DNA of 64,000 bases from Methanoculleus thermophilus (GCF_001571405.1 NZ_BCNX01000007.1:186001-250000); one strand, 5' to 3'; positions 9,230 through 18,331 are shown, counted from the stretch's first letter. Translations and numbers: made by a program. Notes: generated by a model from the letters alone, not told the origin.

Positions 9230-9841
9230 TCAGCCGAGATCCATCACCGGCGTGATCCGGGACGGCACGACCCGCTCAATCTTGAGCGGAACGCCGCCGG
9301 GCGTGGCGATCCGGATCAGGAACTTCTCGCCGGGCTCAAGCGGCCGGGAGGGATAGATGACCAGATCGAACCGTTCCCCTGGTTCGAGGAGCGTGTCGTC
9401 ATCCGCCTCCAGAAACGGGATCGTGTGCCCCATTCGAACAATTGTCCAGTTCCCGGGCCATACCGGCGCACCAGCAGTCCGTTCAAGACGCTCGGCTCCT
9501 CCGAGGGTGACGACCTCGACCACGGCACGGCCGATATCGACGCTCCTCATATCACCGATGAAGAGACTGACGCTGCAGGAGACCGCCCCCATCCGTGACG
9601 GGTCGGGCCGGTCGCAGAGAAGGTCGACACCGTTGATGGAGCGCTCAGCGAGCGCATACCCGTAGACCCCGCCAGAGAGCATCAGGCATCCTTCATTCTC
9701 CTTCACGGCCGAGTAGACAAGGCCCCCCGGTTGATCGAGGGGAGCATTCAGAGCATGAACTACAAGCACAGCAAAGATGACCACCACGATGCAGAGGATC
9801 ACCCCTTCGAGCACCGAAAGACCGCCGTCTGCCGAATCCAT
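9230..9841 (-). CDS. Archaellin/type IV pilin-like protein
   Basis: A 203-residue protein with the N-terminal layout of archaeal class III signal peptide proteins: MDSADGGLSVLEGVI followed by one hydrophobic helix of about 20 residues, with a glutamate five residues into the mature helix. The C-terminal half is beta-rich and ends in KIERVVPSRITPVMDLG, similar in style to archaellins. ATG 9841 is chosen because the signal motif starts there. No archaellum assembly genes are nearby, so it is more likely a minor pilin or pseudo-pilin than the main filament subunit. Function not known. Confidence 0.7.
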   Translation of the reverse strand: MDSADGGLSVLEGVILCIVVVIFAVLVVHALNAPLDQPGGLVYSAVKENEGCLMLSGGVYGYALAERSINGVDLLCDRPDPSRMGAVSCSVSLFIGDMRSVDIGRAVVEVVTLGGAERLERTAGAPVWPGNWTIVRMGHTIPFLEADDDTLLEPGERFDLVIYPSRPLEPGEKFLIRIATPGGVPLKIERVVPSRITPVMDLG

Positions 9842-9878
9842 ACTGGATCCTCGTCTGCAGGAGATATATACCCCTGCG

Positions 9879-10844
9879 TTACGCCCCCGGGCCGTACCGG
9901 GCGAAGAACGCCGGGGCCCCGAATGAGATCCAGGCACCGGCGACGGCGGCCCGGATGTACTGGAGAGCATACGCGCCAGGAGCGGGATCCGGCGAGATAA
10001 GGAGGCCTAGCCCAAACCAGATCGCCCCTATAACCATGATGCCGAAAGCGTAACCCAAGAAGCGAACCGATCCGTCTTCGGCGGAGCAGAGACTCCACCG
10101 GTGACGGTCTACGGCAGCGCCTGCTGCAAATCCAAAGAAAAACCCGGATACTGCGAGCGTATCCCAGAGGGAGAGAGGATCGATAGGCTCTCCCGACCGC
10201 TCAAGCGCTCCTTCCGACCAGAACGCAGGCACCTCCCAGTCCCCGACGGAAAGAAGAGCGGCAAACGGGATAAGAATAAGGACGATGGAGGCGGCAAACG
10301 CCACAAACACCTGCCAGGGAGTGGAGAGCGAGGCGATCCGGCGGGCAACCGGTCTTTCCAGGGTAAGGAACCCGATAAGGATAAGAAAACCGATTATCCA
10401 GCCCCCGATAACGTCGGTCGGATAGTGGACCCCAGAGACGATCCGGGACGCGCCGATCAGAAAGATCATCACGAATGCAAAGGCTGATAGCCACCATCTC
10501 CGGGCGTCGGCGGCGAGCAAACCCCAGAGCGTCGCAGCACCCAGAGCGTGCCCCGACGGCAGCCCGAACGAGGCCTGGCTCTCGTACGCCCGGATCTCCG
10601 GGCTCACCCAGTAGGGGCGGGGGAGATGGAACGCGATCTTGAGAGCCTCATTAAGCCCGCCCGAGATCCCCATGAGGAGACCGAGACGGAGCCCAAGACG
10701 CGGGTCCCAGCACCAGTACAGTATCGAGACGACCAGCAGGTAGAACTCAGACCGCCCAAGAAAAGAGAAGACCAGCGCAGGCTCGATGAGCCATGCGGCC
10801 TGGGTCTGAAGCATCTCGATGATCGCAATCTGGATATCGGTCAT
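9879..10844 (-). CDS. PAP2-family membrane phosphatase
   Basis: Integral membrane phosphatase of the PAP2 superfamily. The 321-residue protein has all three catalytic motifs: KIAFHLPRP (motif C1), SFGLPSGHA (C2 with the PSGH core) and SRIVSGVHYPTDVIGG (C3 with the nucleophilic histidine). Six or more hydrophobic segments are visible; the C-terminal third is an extra membrane region beyond the standard domain. Possible substrates include isoprenoid pyrophosphates or phosphatidate-like archaeal lipids; this cannot be settled here. It lies downstream of marC with 17 bases between. Confidence 0.9.
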   Translation of the reverse strand: MTDIQIAIIEMLQTQAAWLIEPALVFSFLGRSEFYLLVVSILYWCWDPRLGLRLGLLMGISGGLNEALKIAFHLPRPYWVSPEIRAYESQASFGLPSGHALGAATLWGLLAADARRWWLSAFAFVMIFLIGASRIVSGVHYPTDVIGGWIIGFLILIGFLTLERPVARRIASLSTPWQVFVAFAASIVLILIPFAALLSVGDWEVPAFWSEGALERSGEPIDPLSLWDTLAVSGFFFGFAAGAAVDRHRWSLCSAEDGSVRFLGYAFGIMVIGAIWFGLGLLISPDPAPGAYALQYIRAAVAGAWISFGAPAFFARYGPGA

Positions 10845-10861
10845 GAGCCGGGTGCATCACC

Positions 10862-11506
10862 TCAGATATCAACGCTCGCGAGCAGCTGGGGCATCGCCGC
10901 TGCAATCCCGTTGATGATGAACTGGATGGCGATAGCAAGGACGATGATCGCCATAAGCTTTGGGACGACCCGCAACCCTGCTTCCCCGATGAGGGCAAAG
11001 ATCCGGGGTCCGTAGAGCATCCCCACGTATGAGATGCCGAGAGCCACGATGATCCCCGCAAAGACGGCAACCGTGCCGAGAATCCCTTCCGGACCCGAAG
11101 CGAGCAGGATCACCGTCGTGATCGTCCCCGGGCCGCACGAGAGCGGAAAGGCCAGCGGGACGATGGAGATGTTCTCCAGGTTCTCGCGCGAGTAGGTCTC
11201 ACCCTTTGTGCCGAGCATCCCGGTCGCCACACTGACCAGCAGGATACCGCCGGCAATCTGGAACGCCGGGACGGTGATATTGAAGATCGAGAAGACCAGT
11301 TGCCCTGTGAGGGCAAAGAAAGCAAGCACGATGAAGGCAATCTTCAGCGAGGTCTCGATGACCCTGGTACGCTCTGCCCGCTCCATCCCCTCGGTGAGCG
11401 CCGTGTAAACAGCGATCGTGGAGGCGGGGTTCATAACCGCAGTGATCGACGCGATCGCGACCAGACTAAAACTAAAAAAATTGATGAAATCCGTTATCAG
11501 GTCCAT
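10862..11506 (-). CDS. MarC-family integral membrane protein
   Basis: A 214-residue protein with six predicted transmembrane helices and the family's signature regions MNPASTIAVY near residue 25 and PLAFPLSCGPGTITTVI near 115. The family's function is not established; the old link to multiple antibiotic resistance has been withdrawn. An AGGTGAT SD lies 6 bases upstream of the ATG. It is the first gene of a leftward group with the PAP2 phosphatase and pilin-like genes. Confidence 0.9.
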   Translation of the reverse strand: MDLITDFINFFSFSLVAIASITAVMNPASTIAVYTALTEGMERAERTRVIETSLKIAFIVLAFFALTGQLVFSIFNITVPAFQIAGGILLVSVATGMLGTKGETYSRENLENISIVPLAFPLSCGPGTITTVILLASGPEGILGTVAVFAGIIVALGISYVGMLYGPRIFALIGEAGLRVVPKLMAIIVLAIAIQFIINGIAAAMPQLLASVDI

Positions 11507-11557
11507 ACGGGCAGATCACCTTTGAGATTGGCGTATGAGTCGGGGTGTATACGAACC

Positions 11558-12745
11558 TTACGGTTCACCGTTTGAGCCATTCTCGGGAACATGGACCGCA
11601 GGAAACGCATCAAGGAGTTCTCGTGTCAATTCAGCCCCAAGCGAAGGCCGGATAGATTCGAGCCAGAGAAAGAATCCCGCCATGTGAGGCGTCCGCCGGC
11701 TCTCGAACTTAAACCCCCCCGTCCGGCTCGGGACCATCTTGAGGTATTCCTTCTTGTTGCGTGTCCGTAAATAAATGATCGGCCGGTACTCTGGAATGTT
11801 CACCGCGAGGACAACCTTTGAGAACTGGCTCTGGATAGCATCGGGATCGTATGTCTTTCCTTTGATCCGGATAGGGTACCGCGCATCGAGCATCCTGACG
11901 GCGGAGGGATACAACCCGCCGAAGAGGACTTTTTTTACGATCGGCGGGATCTCGTCCGGTGCGCCGAGTTCCCCTACACCCTTCTTCGAGGTGACCGCGG
12001 CGATGATGCTCTGCATCCTCTCGTCGTGCAGTTTCTTGTAGTCAAATGGTCGGCGTGGAGGGATATCGTCGATCGATATCAGTTTCTCATGCCGTATCTT
12101 GCGGGGCGGGCTTCGTTTGAGGTCCCGGGGGCGGATCAGGGCCTTTAGGTTCTCGCAGGTCGGAGTGGTGAGGAGGACGTTGTCGGGTTCCCGGAGGAGA
12201 CGGCGGACGACGGCCGTCCGGGAGATGTCGACGGAGGAGATCAGGAGAAACGGGACGGTCGGCTGCCCATAGAGGTAACCGAAGAGTTGCTTTTTGTAGC
12301 GGATCTCCGCCTCGAACTCCTTTAGGTCGGCAGGAGAGGTGATGATCTCTCCAAACGTCAGTGCTCCTGTATGGTCGACGAGCACAAGATCGACCTCGGC
12401 GAGGTCCTGGCCGTTTCCCCGGACCTTGATATCCCCGATGTTCGAGTAGAACAACCCGTTCTGGCCGAGTTTCGCGCGCCGGACCTTGGACGGCCCGTCG
12501 GCGCCGCGGGCCACGACTGAGAGGATAAGGTCGGTCTGCAGCGATAGGTCGAGGATCATCTCATAGGCGATCGCCTCAAACCACCGTCCTTCGGCGGTTC
12601 GCATCTCGGGAATATCCTCTGAGAAGAGTTTTTTTCTGTCAGCGGGGCGCAGGTGGCGTAGCGCTCTCATAATGATCGCCCGCGTCGGCTGAAGCGAGCT
12701 GAAATTTTTGCCGAGCCACGAAATCATCTGTAACATTCGTTCCAC
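11558..12745 (-). CDS. Conserved protein of unknown function, possible nuclease-like core
   Basis: I do not recognise this 395-residue protein. It has no signal peptide or membrane helices. Residues about 48-135 contain an EGRWFEAIAYE helix followed by AEVDLVLVDHTGALTFGEIIT and then a helix with YKKQ. That order (Glu, Asp, spaced E-x-I, basic residue) resembles the core of PD-(D/E)XK nucleases, but the canonical lysine is replaced; this is inference. The C-terminal half is basic. The longest frame uses GTG 12745; ATG 12736 and ATG 12727 are alternatives. It runs toward marC with 51 bases between. Confidence 0.75.
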   Translation of the reverse strand: MERMLQMISWLGKNFSSLQPTRAIIMRALRHLRPADRKKLFSEDIPEMRTAEGRWFEAIAYEMILDLSLQTDLILSVVARGADGPSKVRRAKLGQNGLFYSNIGDIKVRGNGQDLAEVDLVLVDHTGALTFGEIITSPADLKEFEAEIRYKKQLFGYLYGQPTVPFLLISSVDISRTAVVRRLLREPDNVLLTTPTCENLKALIRPRDLKRSPPRKIRHEKLISIDDIPPRRPFDYKKLHDERMQSIIAAVTSKKGVGELGAPDEIPPIVKKVLFGGLYPSAVRMLDARYPIRIKGKTYDPDAIQSQFSKVVLAVNIPEYRPIIYLRTRNKKEYLKMVPSRTGGFKFESRRTPHMAGFFLWLESIRPSLGAELTRELLDAFPAVHVPENGSNGEP

Positions 12746-12998
12746 ACAGCTTGGGTATTGTTATCGTATTGGGGGACCGGATATGGGTCAGAGCACTTCC
12801 TGACAGGAGAGTCTATCATCGAGTGAGTGCTCATAGAGTTTCCGGTCTCCAGAACTATGAAATTACGCATGGTCCCACCCCCCCGCGAGGATCTTCGTTA
12901 CGCCCGGCCCCACGGTGGACTCCGGGTGAAGCAGGGCCAACCCGGGCAGGAAAAAGAGAGGATTCGGTGCCACGGGGTGAACTTCCGCCCCCGGTGAA
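12746..12998. other. Non-coding stretch upstream of the 395-residue gene
   Basis: I see no convincing gene here. It probably carries the promoter of the leftward gene starting near 12736-12745. An open frame on the plus strand across 12751-13245 has an unbiased, arginine/proline-rich translation and looks like chance. Confidence 0.4.
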
Positions 12999-13217
12999 CT
13001 ACGTACTCGTAGCGGAACGCCTTGATGACAACCTCTCGCCGATCTCATCGACGCTGACGACCCGGGCAGGGTGGGTTTCGATGAGAGAGCCCGCCCGGTT
13101 CCGCCGGAAGTGTCCCACGATCTTGATCAAGACGGGGGTGGCCTGGATCGGGAAACCAAGTACCGCACGGGAAATTGAGAAAATGTCTGCTTCAACGCTC
13201 CTCCCTAGCCCCGGCAT
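12999..13217 (-). CDS. Small hypothetical protein
   Basis: A 72-residue frame from an ATG at 13217. I do not recognise it. The middle (residues about 10-62) reads like real protein: FSISRAVLGFPIQATPVLI, then an HFRRNRAGSLIETHPARVV segment and VVSVDEIGERL. Its third codon positions are strongly G/C, as in neighbouring genes. The pattern of short beta-like strands might be a single small barrel domain, but that is a guess. It lies alone between two larger genes, so it could also be the remnant of a longer gene. Confidence 0.4.
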   Translation of the reverse strand: MPGLGRSVEADIFSISRAVLGFPIQATPVLIKIVGHFRRNRAGSLIETHPARVVSVDEIGERLSSRRSATST

Positions 13218-13287
13218 AAAACCTTTTGATGGCGCAGGGCGATAGCTCTTGGAGACAACCATCACCCCACGGGGTTCCGAGGAGAGC

Positions 13288-14910
13288 ATGGGACAGAATA
13301 AGATCTATATCATCGGCCACAAGCAGCCCGATACCGATAGTATCTGCAGCGTCATCGGCTACGCCGAGCTTCGCAACCGCGCCGAGCCCGGGAAGTACAT
13401 CCCCGCCCGATGCGGTGAGGTGAGCCCGGAGACACAGTTCGCGCTCGAGACGTTCAATGTTGAAGCGCCGGTCTATGTCGCGAGCGTCGAGCCCACCGTA
13501 TCGGATATACCGCTCGATACCCGGAGCGTCCGCCAGGACGTCCCGACGATCGACGTCGCCGCCCTGATGGACACGTACGATATGCGAAACATGCCGATCA
13601 CGGACGAGAACAACACTCTGGTCGGTCTTGTGAGCGAGTACGGCCTTGCCCGGGCCTATGTCAGAAAGAACCCCCGGGAACAACTCTCGCTCGTTCCGAT
13701 GCCGCTTGAGACACTCGCCCGTATCCTGGATGCCCAAATAGTCGTCCCGGCGCACGAGATGCTCCAAGAAGGCCGGGTCTACACCGTCATCGACGCCCTG
13801 CACGTCACCCTCTCGCGGATGACGCCAAACGACATCGCGATCGTCGGGGACAACGAACCGGCGCAGCTTGCCCTGATATCGGCGGGCGTCGCCGCACTCA
13901 TCATCGCCGAAGGGGCACCGGTGGGCGAGCGGGTGATCACTGCCGCCCGGGCAAGGGGAGCCTCGATCCTTGTAACGACACTAGATGCATTCAGTGTCGG
14001 CAAGATGATCAGCCTCTCTCTACCCGCGAGCATGATCATGGAGACCGATATCCCCATGGTCCGGATGGAGGACTCGCTTGAGTATGCAAAGAGCGTCGTC
14101 TCGAACTCCAAGTTCAGGACGGCCTGCGTCGTCGGCGACGGGCAGCAGCACATAGGGCTCATATCCCGGACGACGCTGATGCAGGACGTCCAGAAATCGG
14201 TGATCCTCCTCGACCACAACGAGTACTCACAGGCCGTGGACGGGATCGAACAGGCGGACATCCTCGAGATCATCGACCACCACCGGCTCGGAGCAATCTC
14301 GACTCTGAAACCGGTGCGGTTCCTCAACGACCCCGTTGGATCGACCTCGACGATCGTCACGAACAAGTTCATCGAGGCCTGCGTGGAGCCCACGCCGTCG
14401 ACCGCCGGGCTCCTCCTCTCCGGAATCCTCTCGGATACGATGGTGATGAAACTCTCGACGACCACGCCCGCGGACATCCGGGCGGTCGACTACCTCGCGG
14501 AGATCACCGGGGTCGACCCTGCCGAGTTCGGGCCGGAACTGATCCGGAAGGGCATGGACCTTGACGCCCTCCCAAAGGAGGAACTCCTCACCCGGGACAT
14601 GAAGCGCTACAACCTCTTTGGGAAGAGCATCATGGTCTCGCAGGTGATGGCGTCGTCGTTTGCCTTCGCAGAGACCCATGCCGATGAGATCCGGACGGAA
14701 CTCGAGCACCTGCGGACGACGCTGGGGGTCGATTGCTTCTTTGCCCTCTTCACCAACGTCTTTGCGAACGCAAGCGACCTCTTTGCAGCCGGCGACGAGG
14801 CCTGCATCGCCAAACTGGACCTGCGGGACCAGCCCGTTCGACTCGAGGGCGTCATGTCCCGGAAAAAAGATTTTATTCCGAAGTTCGGGCAGATGTTCCG
14901 GCAGCTCTAG
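13288..14910 (+). CDS. Manganese-dependent inorganic pyrophosphatase with CBS-DRTGG regulatory insert
   Basis: DHH-family (family II) pyrophosphatase that hydrolyses PPi. The 540-residue protein starts IYIIGHKQPDTDSICS (metal-binding His and two Asp), continues with an inserted regulatory block (about 65-305) of two CBS halves around a DRTGG-like domain, then resumes with VILLDHNE, IIDHHRLG and a DHHA2 C-terminal domain. This layout matches CBS-PPases, which are regulated by adenine nucleotides in bacteria (known for that family). ATG 13288 has a GAGGAG SD; the longer frame from 13249 lacks one. Confidence 0.93.
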   Translation: MGQNKIYIIGHKQPDTDSICSVIGYAELRNRAEPGKYIPARCGEVSPETQFALETFNVEAPVYVASVEPTVSDIPLDTRSVRQDVPTIDVAALMDTYDMRNMPITDENNTLVGLVSEYGLARAYVRKNPREQLSLVPMPLETLARILDAQIVVPAHEMLQEGRVYTVIDALHVTLSRMTPNDIAIVGDNEPAQLALISAGVAALIIAEGAPVGERVITAARARGASILVTTLDAFSVGKMISLSLPASMIMETDIPMVRMEDSLEYAKSVVSNSKFRTACVVGDGQQHIGLISRTTLMQDVQKSVILLDHNEYSQAVDGIEQADILEIIDHHRLGAISTLKPVRFLNDPVGSTSTIVTNKFIEACVEPTPSTAGLLLSGILSDTMVMKLSTTTPADIRAVDYLAEITGVDPAEFGPELIRKGMDLDALPKEELLTRDMKRYNLFGKSIMVSQVMASSFAFAETHADEIRTELEHLRTTLGVDCFFALFTNVFANASDLFAAGDEACIAKLDLRDQPVRLEGVMSRKKDFIPKFGQMFRQL

Positions 14911-14923
14911 CCGCCGGAAGGGA

Positions 14924-16246
14924 TCACTCCTTCTTTTTGAGCACCCCGGCAGCATAGCGGGCGAGAGGATAGATGCCATCGGTCGAGGGGTGGACCTCGA
15001 CGATATCATCAAAGTCGTCGACGGTGATCCCACGCTTCATCAGGTAGCCGAGGTAGGAGAGGAGAGCCGAAGCGCCGGGGGCAGCTGCGGCGGCCCCGAT
15101 GAGCCGGCCGCTTTCGGGATCGACCCGGACCTGGGCAAACCCTGCCCAGCCGCCGGGAACATCCCAGAACGATCCGGGACCGGCGGGGGCGGGTGCCGAG
15201 AGAGTGACGCAGCCGTCGCTGGATCCGGCCGTAGCGAACGCGTAGTCGTAGCGGAGACTCAACGCCTGGGGGATCCCGGAGTAGTCCATGACCGTATCGT
15301 TGCCGAGGATGTTCTCGGCCGCAACCACGCCCTCCCGCCGTGCCGCAGGGGTGAGATACGGCGGGCCGATAACATCGCCGGCGGCATAGACTCCCGGCAC
15401 ACTCGTCCGCATCCGTGAATCAACGATAACGGAGCCGTCCGGACGCTTATCAAGGCCCTGGAGCGATTCCGAACGCGGGACGAGCCCGGTGGCAAGTAGG
15501 ACGGCATCGGCGGCCAGTTCTTCTCCGTCGGCGAGGAGGACCGATCGGACCCGGCTCCCGCCCTCGATACTCCGTGGAGCAGTATGTTCACGGATGCCGA
15601 CCCCGGCAAGGTCACGCAGCACTGCGGAGCGCATCTTTTGGTCGAGATCGCAGAGCAGCCCGCGCCGGGCGACGATCTCGACGTCCGATCCAAACGCCCG
15701 GAATATGTGGGCAAACTCCGCCGCCACCACTCCACCGCCGATGATGACCAGGCGCCGGGGAAGATCGGGCATTGCAGAGAGTGTCTGGTAGGTATAGACG
15801 CCCGAGAGGCTGGTGCCGGGGATATCGGGGATTGCCGCGCGCGACCCGGTGGCCGCGAGAACCGCGTCAGCCCGGATCTCCTCGTCGTCGATGAAGACCC
15901 GGTCACCCTCCAGCCGGGCCTCGGCGCCGTAGACGATCTCGACTCCCGCCCGGCGGGTCTCGGCTTCGAGGACCGAGGAGAGTTTCTCCTGGATCTCGCT
16001 CATCCTCCGTTTGAGCATAGGGTAGGAGAGGGTCGGGACCGAGTCGAGGATACCGAGGTCTTTTTGTGTTTGGGCGTACTCAAGGAGCCTTGCTACGTCG
16101 TTTAAGGCACAGACAGTCATGCAGCGATCATGGAGACACTGCCCCCCTATCTTGCGCTGCTCGATGAGCCGGACCTCCTTGCCGGCCTGTGCAAGGCGCA
16201 TCGCACCGAGCCTTCCCGCGGGTCCGCCGCCGATGACAACGAACAT
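14924..16246 (-). CDS. Dihydrolipoamide dehydrogenase-like pyridine nucleotide-disulfide oxidoreductase
   Basis: FAD/NAD(P)H enzyme of 440 residues. It has the FAD motif [14 protein letters not shown], a redox-active CX4C pair (C37-LHDR-C42), the NAD motif VIIGGGVVAAEFAHIF near 170, and the second FAD motif GVYAAGDVIGPPYLTPA. The C terminus carries EVHPSTDGIYP, where the usual catalytic His is kept and the following Glu of HPxxxE is replaced by Asp. No lipoyl enzyme complex is near, so its disulfide substrate is unknown. ATG 16246 begins the FAD motif; a TTG at 16252 is slightly longer. It follows the 326-residue gene by 9 bases. Confidence 0.85.
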   Translation of the reverse strand: MFVVIGGGPAGRLGAMRLAQAGKEVRLIEQRKIGGQCLHDRCMTVCALNDVARLLEYAQTQKDLGILDSVPTLSYPMLKRRMSEIQEKLSSVLEAETRRAGVEIVYGAEARLEGDRVFIDDEEIRADAVLAATGSRAAIPDIPGTSLSGVYTYQTLSAMPDLPRRLVIIGGGVVAAEFAHIFRAFGSDVEIVARRGLLCDLDQKMRSAVLRDLAGVGIREHTAPRSIEGGSRVRSVLLADGEELAADAVLLATGLVPRSESLQGLDKRPDGSVIVDSRMRTSVPGVYAAGDVIGPPYLTPAARREGVVAAENILGNDTVMDYSGIPQALSLRYDYAFATAGSSDGCVTLSAPAPAGPGSFWDVPGGWAGFAQVRVDPESGRLIGAAAAAPGASALLSYLGYLMKRGITVDDFDDIVEVHPSTDGIYPLARYAAGVLKKKE

Positions 16247-16255
16247 AACCAATCC

Positions 16256-17236
16256 TTACAAAAATTCGACGCCCTCGTCCATCGGCATCGAGAGAATCTC
16301 GCCGGTGAACCCATTGACCTCAACGATCTTACTTCCACCCCGCACCTGCCAGACCGGCACGTAAACCACCTCAAGATCGACTTTGATATCGTTCCGGTCG
16401 GGTTTGAGGGTCTTTTCCTCGTAAAAGATCGCATCCCCCTTTTCGTAGCGGAACCGCACCCGCTGGGTGAGTCGATCGACGACATCGCGGATAATCTGCT
16501 CCTCCACATCCTCCCGCAGGAGCCGGGCAGGCACTATCTCGGAACCAAACGGGACCGGAATGCGCTTGATGTCCCGGGGATCAATCTCCATCTTGAGCCC
16601 GTTGATGGCGTTGATGGCACCGGATCCTTCGGACTCAAAAGATACCAGCCGATCCTTCACCTCACGCTCGCCGGTGCTCGTATAATGGTAATTCCAGTAC
16701 GGGATGAACCGGCACTTCGCCGACCCGTGCAACCCGGCGATGCCGCAGGCACGCTTTTCGGTGACCTGGAGGGGGAGGTGAGGCAACATGGGCCCCTCCT
16801 CCGGCTCCTCTCCCCCGACTGCAGGGGCAGTCTCCTCCGGCCGGGCCTGCTGCACCGGCGCAGCCAGCACAGGATGGTCGAAGTCGAGGACCAGGCTCTC
16901 TCCGAGCACCTCCGCAAGAACAGCCTCTCCCGCGTATCGGGCGAACTCTTCCGGACCCCACTGGATGCAGTCCTCTGTCCGAACCGCCGGATTGAGGGTG
17001 AAGAGCAGTTTCAGGCAGACCGGGTCTTCATCCCCGGTGTAGAGATGATATGTCATCGAATCAAAGTACTCGATCATCTCAGGGTCATCAGAGCAGAGCA
17101 CCACCAGAGGGGCCCCGTTTCCAACAGCAGAGAAATCCAGTTCCGGCGGCACCTCGAGGTCCTTGATCTCGTAGGAGGCCGCAGCGAGGATCCGCTTCAG
17201 TACGTTCCGGGCTTTTTCCCGGGTCCCACTCTCCAT
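16256..17236 (-). CDS. Conserved hypothetical protein paired with the disulfide oxidoreductase
   Basis: I do not recognise this 326-residue protein. It has no signal peptide or membrane helix. Residues 1-130 form an alpha/beta region; 130-160 is a proline/glutamate-rich linker; the C-terminal half contains a single pair of cysteines (ACGIAGLHGSAKCRFIP), and ends in VVYVPVWQVRGGSKIVEVNGFTGE, which resembles the beta-hairpin repeats of PepSY-like domains (inference). It is immediately upstream of the oxidoreductase and probably co-transcribed, so a redox partner role is possible. Confidence 0.8.
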   Translation of the reverse strand: MESGTREKARNVLKRILAAASYEIKDLEVPPELDFSAVGNGAPLVVLCSDDPEMIEYFDSMTYHLYTGDEDPVCLKLLFTLNPAVRTEDCIQWGPEEFARYAGEAVLAEVLGESLVLDFDHPVLAAPVQQARPEETAPAVGGEEPEEGPMLPHLPLQVTEKRACGIAGLHGSAKCRFIPYWNYHYTSTGEREVKDRLVSFESEGSGAINAINGLKMEIDPRDIKRIPVPFGSEIVPARLLREDVEEQIIRDVVDRLTQRVRFRYEKGDAIFYEEKTLKPDRNDIKVDLEVVYVPVWQVRGGSKIVEVNGFTGEILSMPMDEGVEFL

Positions 17237-17584
17237 TCATCGTACAATATTGCAGGGAGATAGAACAAGTTTTCCCTTTCAAGCCGGTCCGCAGGATAAA
17301 GGTTGTACATGACCGATAATCAAAAGCGACGGGAGATGCCCTGGAAAGGGATTTGGAGATTCAAAGGCATCTATTTACACCGAAACTGAGTGGTGGGAGG
17401 TGCCCCTGGCCGCTCACTCGGTCTCCGGTGAGAACCGCCGTGGTTCCGCCAAACTCCAGTCCACCGGATTCTCTATCGATGCACCGCACGCGCCGGCCAG
17501 GCAGCATACCTGGGATGCCGACCCGGCATCCGGGGGATACAAAATAGGCAACCCTTTTTCACCTGACAGGCAAGAGATCTGGTA
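17237..17584. other. Intergenic region between divergent genes
   Basis: No gene is supported in these 348 bases. They should contain the promoter of the leftward 326-residue gene and that of the rightward NrpR-domain gene; acaaaataggcaacccttttt at about 17538-17558 is an AT-rich candidate for the latter. Short frames here have no coding bias. Confidence 0.45.
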
Positions 17585-18331
17585 ATGCATGTCCCCCTGA
17601 AGTTCACCAATCACCGCATCGAGGAGTACGCGCTCAGGGTGACCTACCGCCCGGAGGAAGACTCCGGGATGATCATCTACAACCTCTCGCTCATCGAGAG
17701 CCGCGACCTCGAATTTGCGCTTGCCACGATAAAAGAGGCACACCAGGCAGGTATCACCATCAGCGACCGGATCCGAGTCGCAGAGCCGGGGGAGCAGATC
17801 GGCGGCTACATCGTGCCCGACGGTCGGCACGCCATCTGCACAATGTGCAGCATCACGCTCGATGCCCTCCTCCTCCAGCGCGGCATCCCGCTCAACCCGA
17901 TCGGGGGTGGGATCGTCGAGGTCATCGGGAGGGTACCCCAGCGGTTCACGAGCATGATCCTCTACCGCGACACCACGCTCGATCCCCTTGAGGTCCTGAT
18001 CTCCCAGGAGGCCACATCGATCCTCGGCGTCATGCACCACGGGAGCGGCAACATCCTTGCAAACATACGCGAGTGCCACATGGAGGCAGAATCGCTCATG
18101 GAGACGGTGCTCGACGAACTCGCAGCCATAGGGTTCTCCGGCATCCTGGATATCGGCGCCCCGAACGTCCCGCTGCTCGGCGTCCCGGTGAGCCCGCAGT
18201 ATGTGGGCGTGGCAATCGTCGGGGGCACGAACGCGATGGCGGCCGTACGGGAGGCAGGGCGGCCGGTCGTGACCAAGGCGCTCAAAGGCCTGATCGATAT
18301 CCGGGATATGGGCTACCTGGACGATTACTGA
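17585..18331 (+). CDS. NrpR-type regulatory domain protein (DUF128) without DNA-binding domain
   Basis: A 248-residue protein made of a single NrpR effector domain, the fold that senses 2-oxoglutarate in the methanogen nitrogen repressor NrpR. The N-terminal winged helix of NrpR is missing: the first ATG already leads into the domain. Family features seen are GGYIVPDGRHAICTMCSITLDALL, VHG-like IGGGIVEVI, and the glycine-rich FSGILDIGAPNVPLLGVPVS. In Methanosarcina mazei an HTH-less partner (NrpRII) bridges NrpRI and general transcription factors (published for that species); a comparable role is inferred. It converges on the TrmB gene, overlapping by 7 bases. Confidence 0.85.
   Translation: MHVPLKFTNHRIEEYALRVTYRPEEDSGMIIYNLSLIESRDLEFALATIKEAHQAGITISDRIRVAEPGEQIGGYIVPDGRHAICTMCSITLDALLLQRGIPLNPIGGGIVEVIGRVPQRFTSMILYRDTTLDPLEVLISQEATSILGVMHHGSGNILANIRECHMEAESLMETVLDELAAIGFSGILDIGAPNVPLLGVPVSPQYVGVAIVGGTNAMAAVREAGRPVVTKALKGLIDIRDMGYLDDY

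Noticed and set aside
12751-13245. 165-codon open frame on the plus strand
   Set aside because: Translation is rich in Arg, Pro and Ser without domain pattern; it is antisense to the better-supported small frame at 12999-13217.
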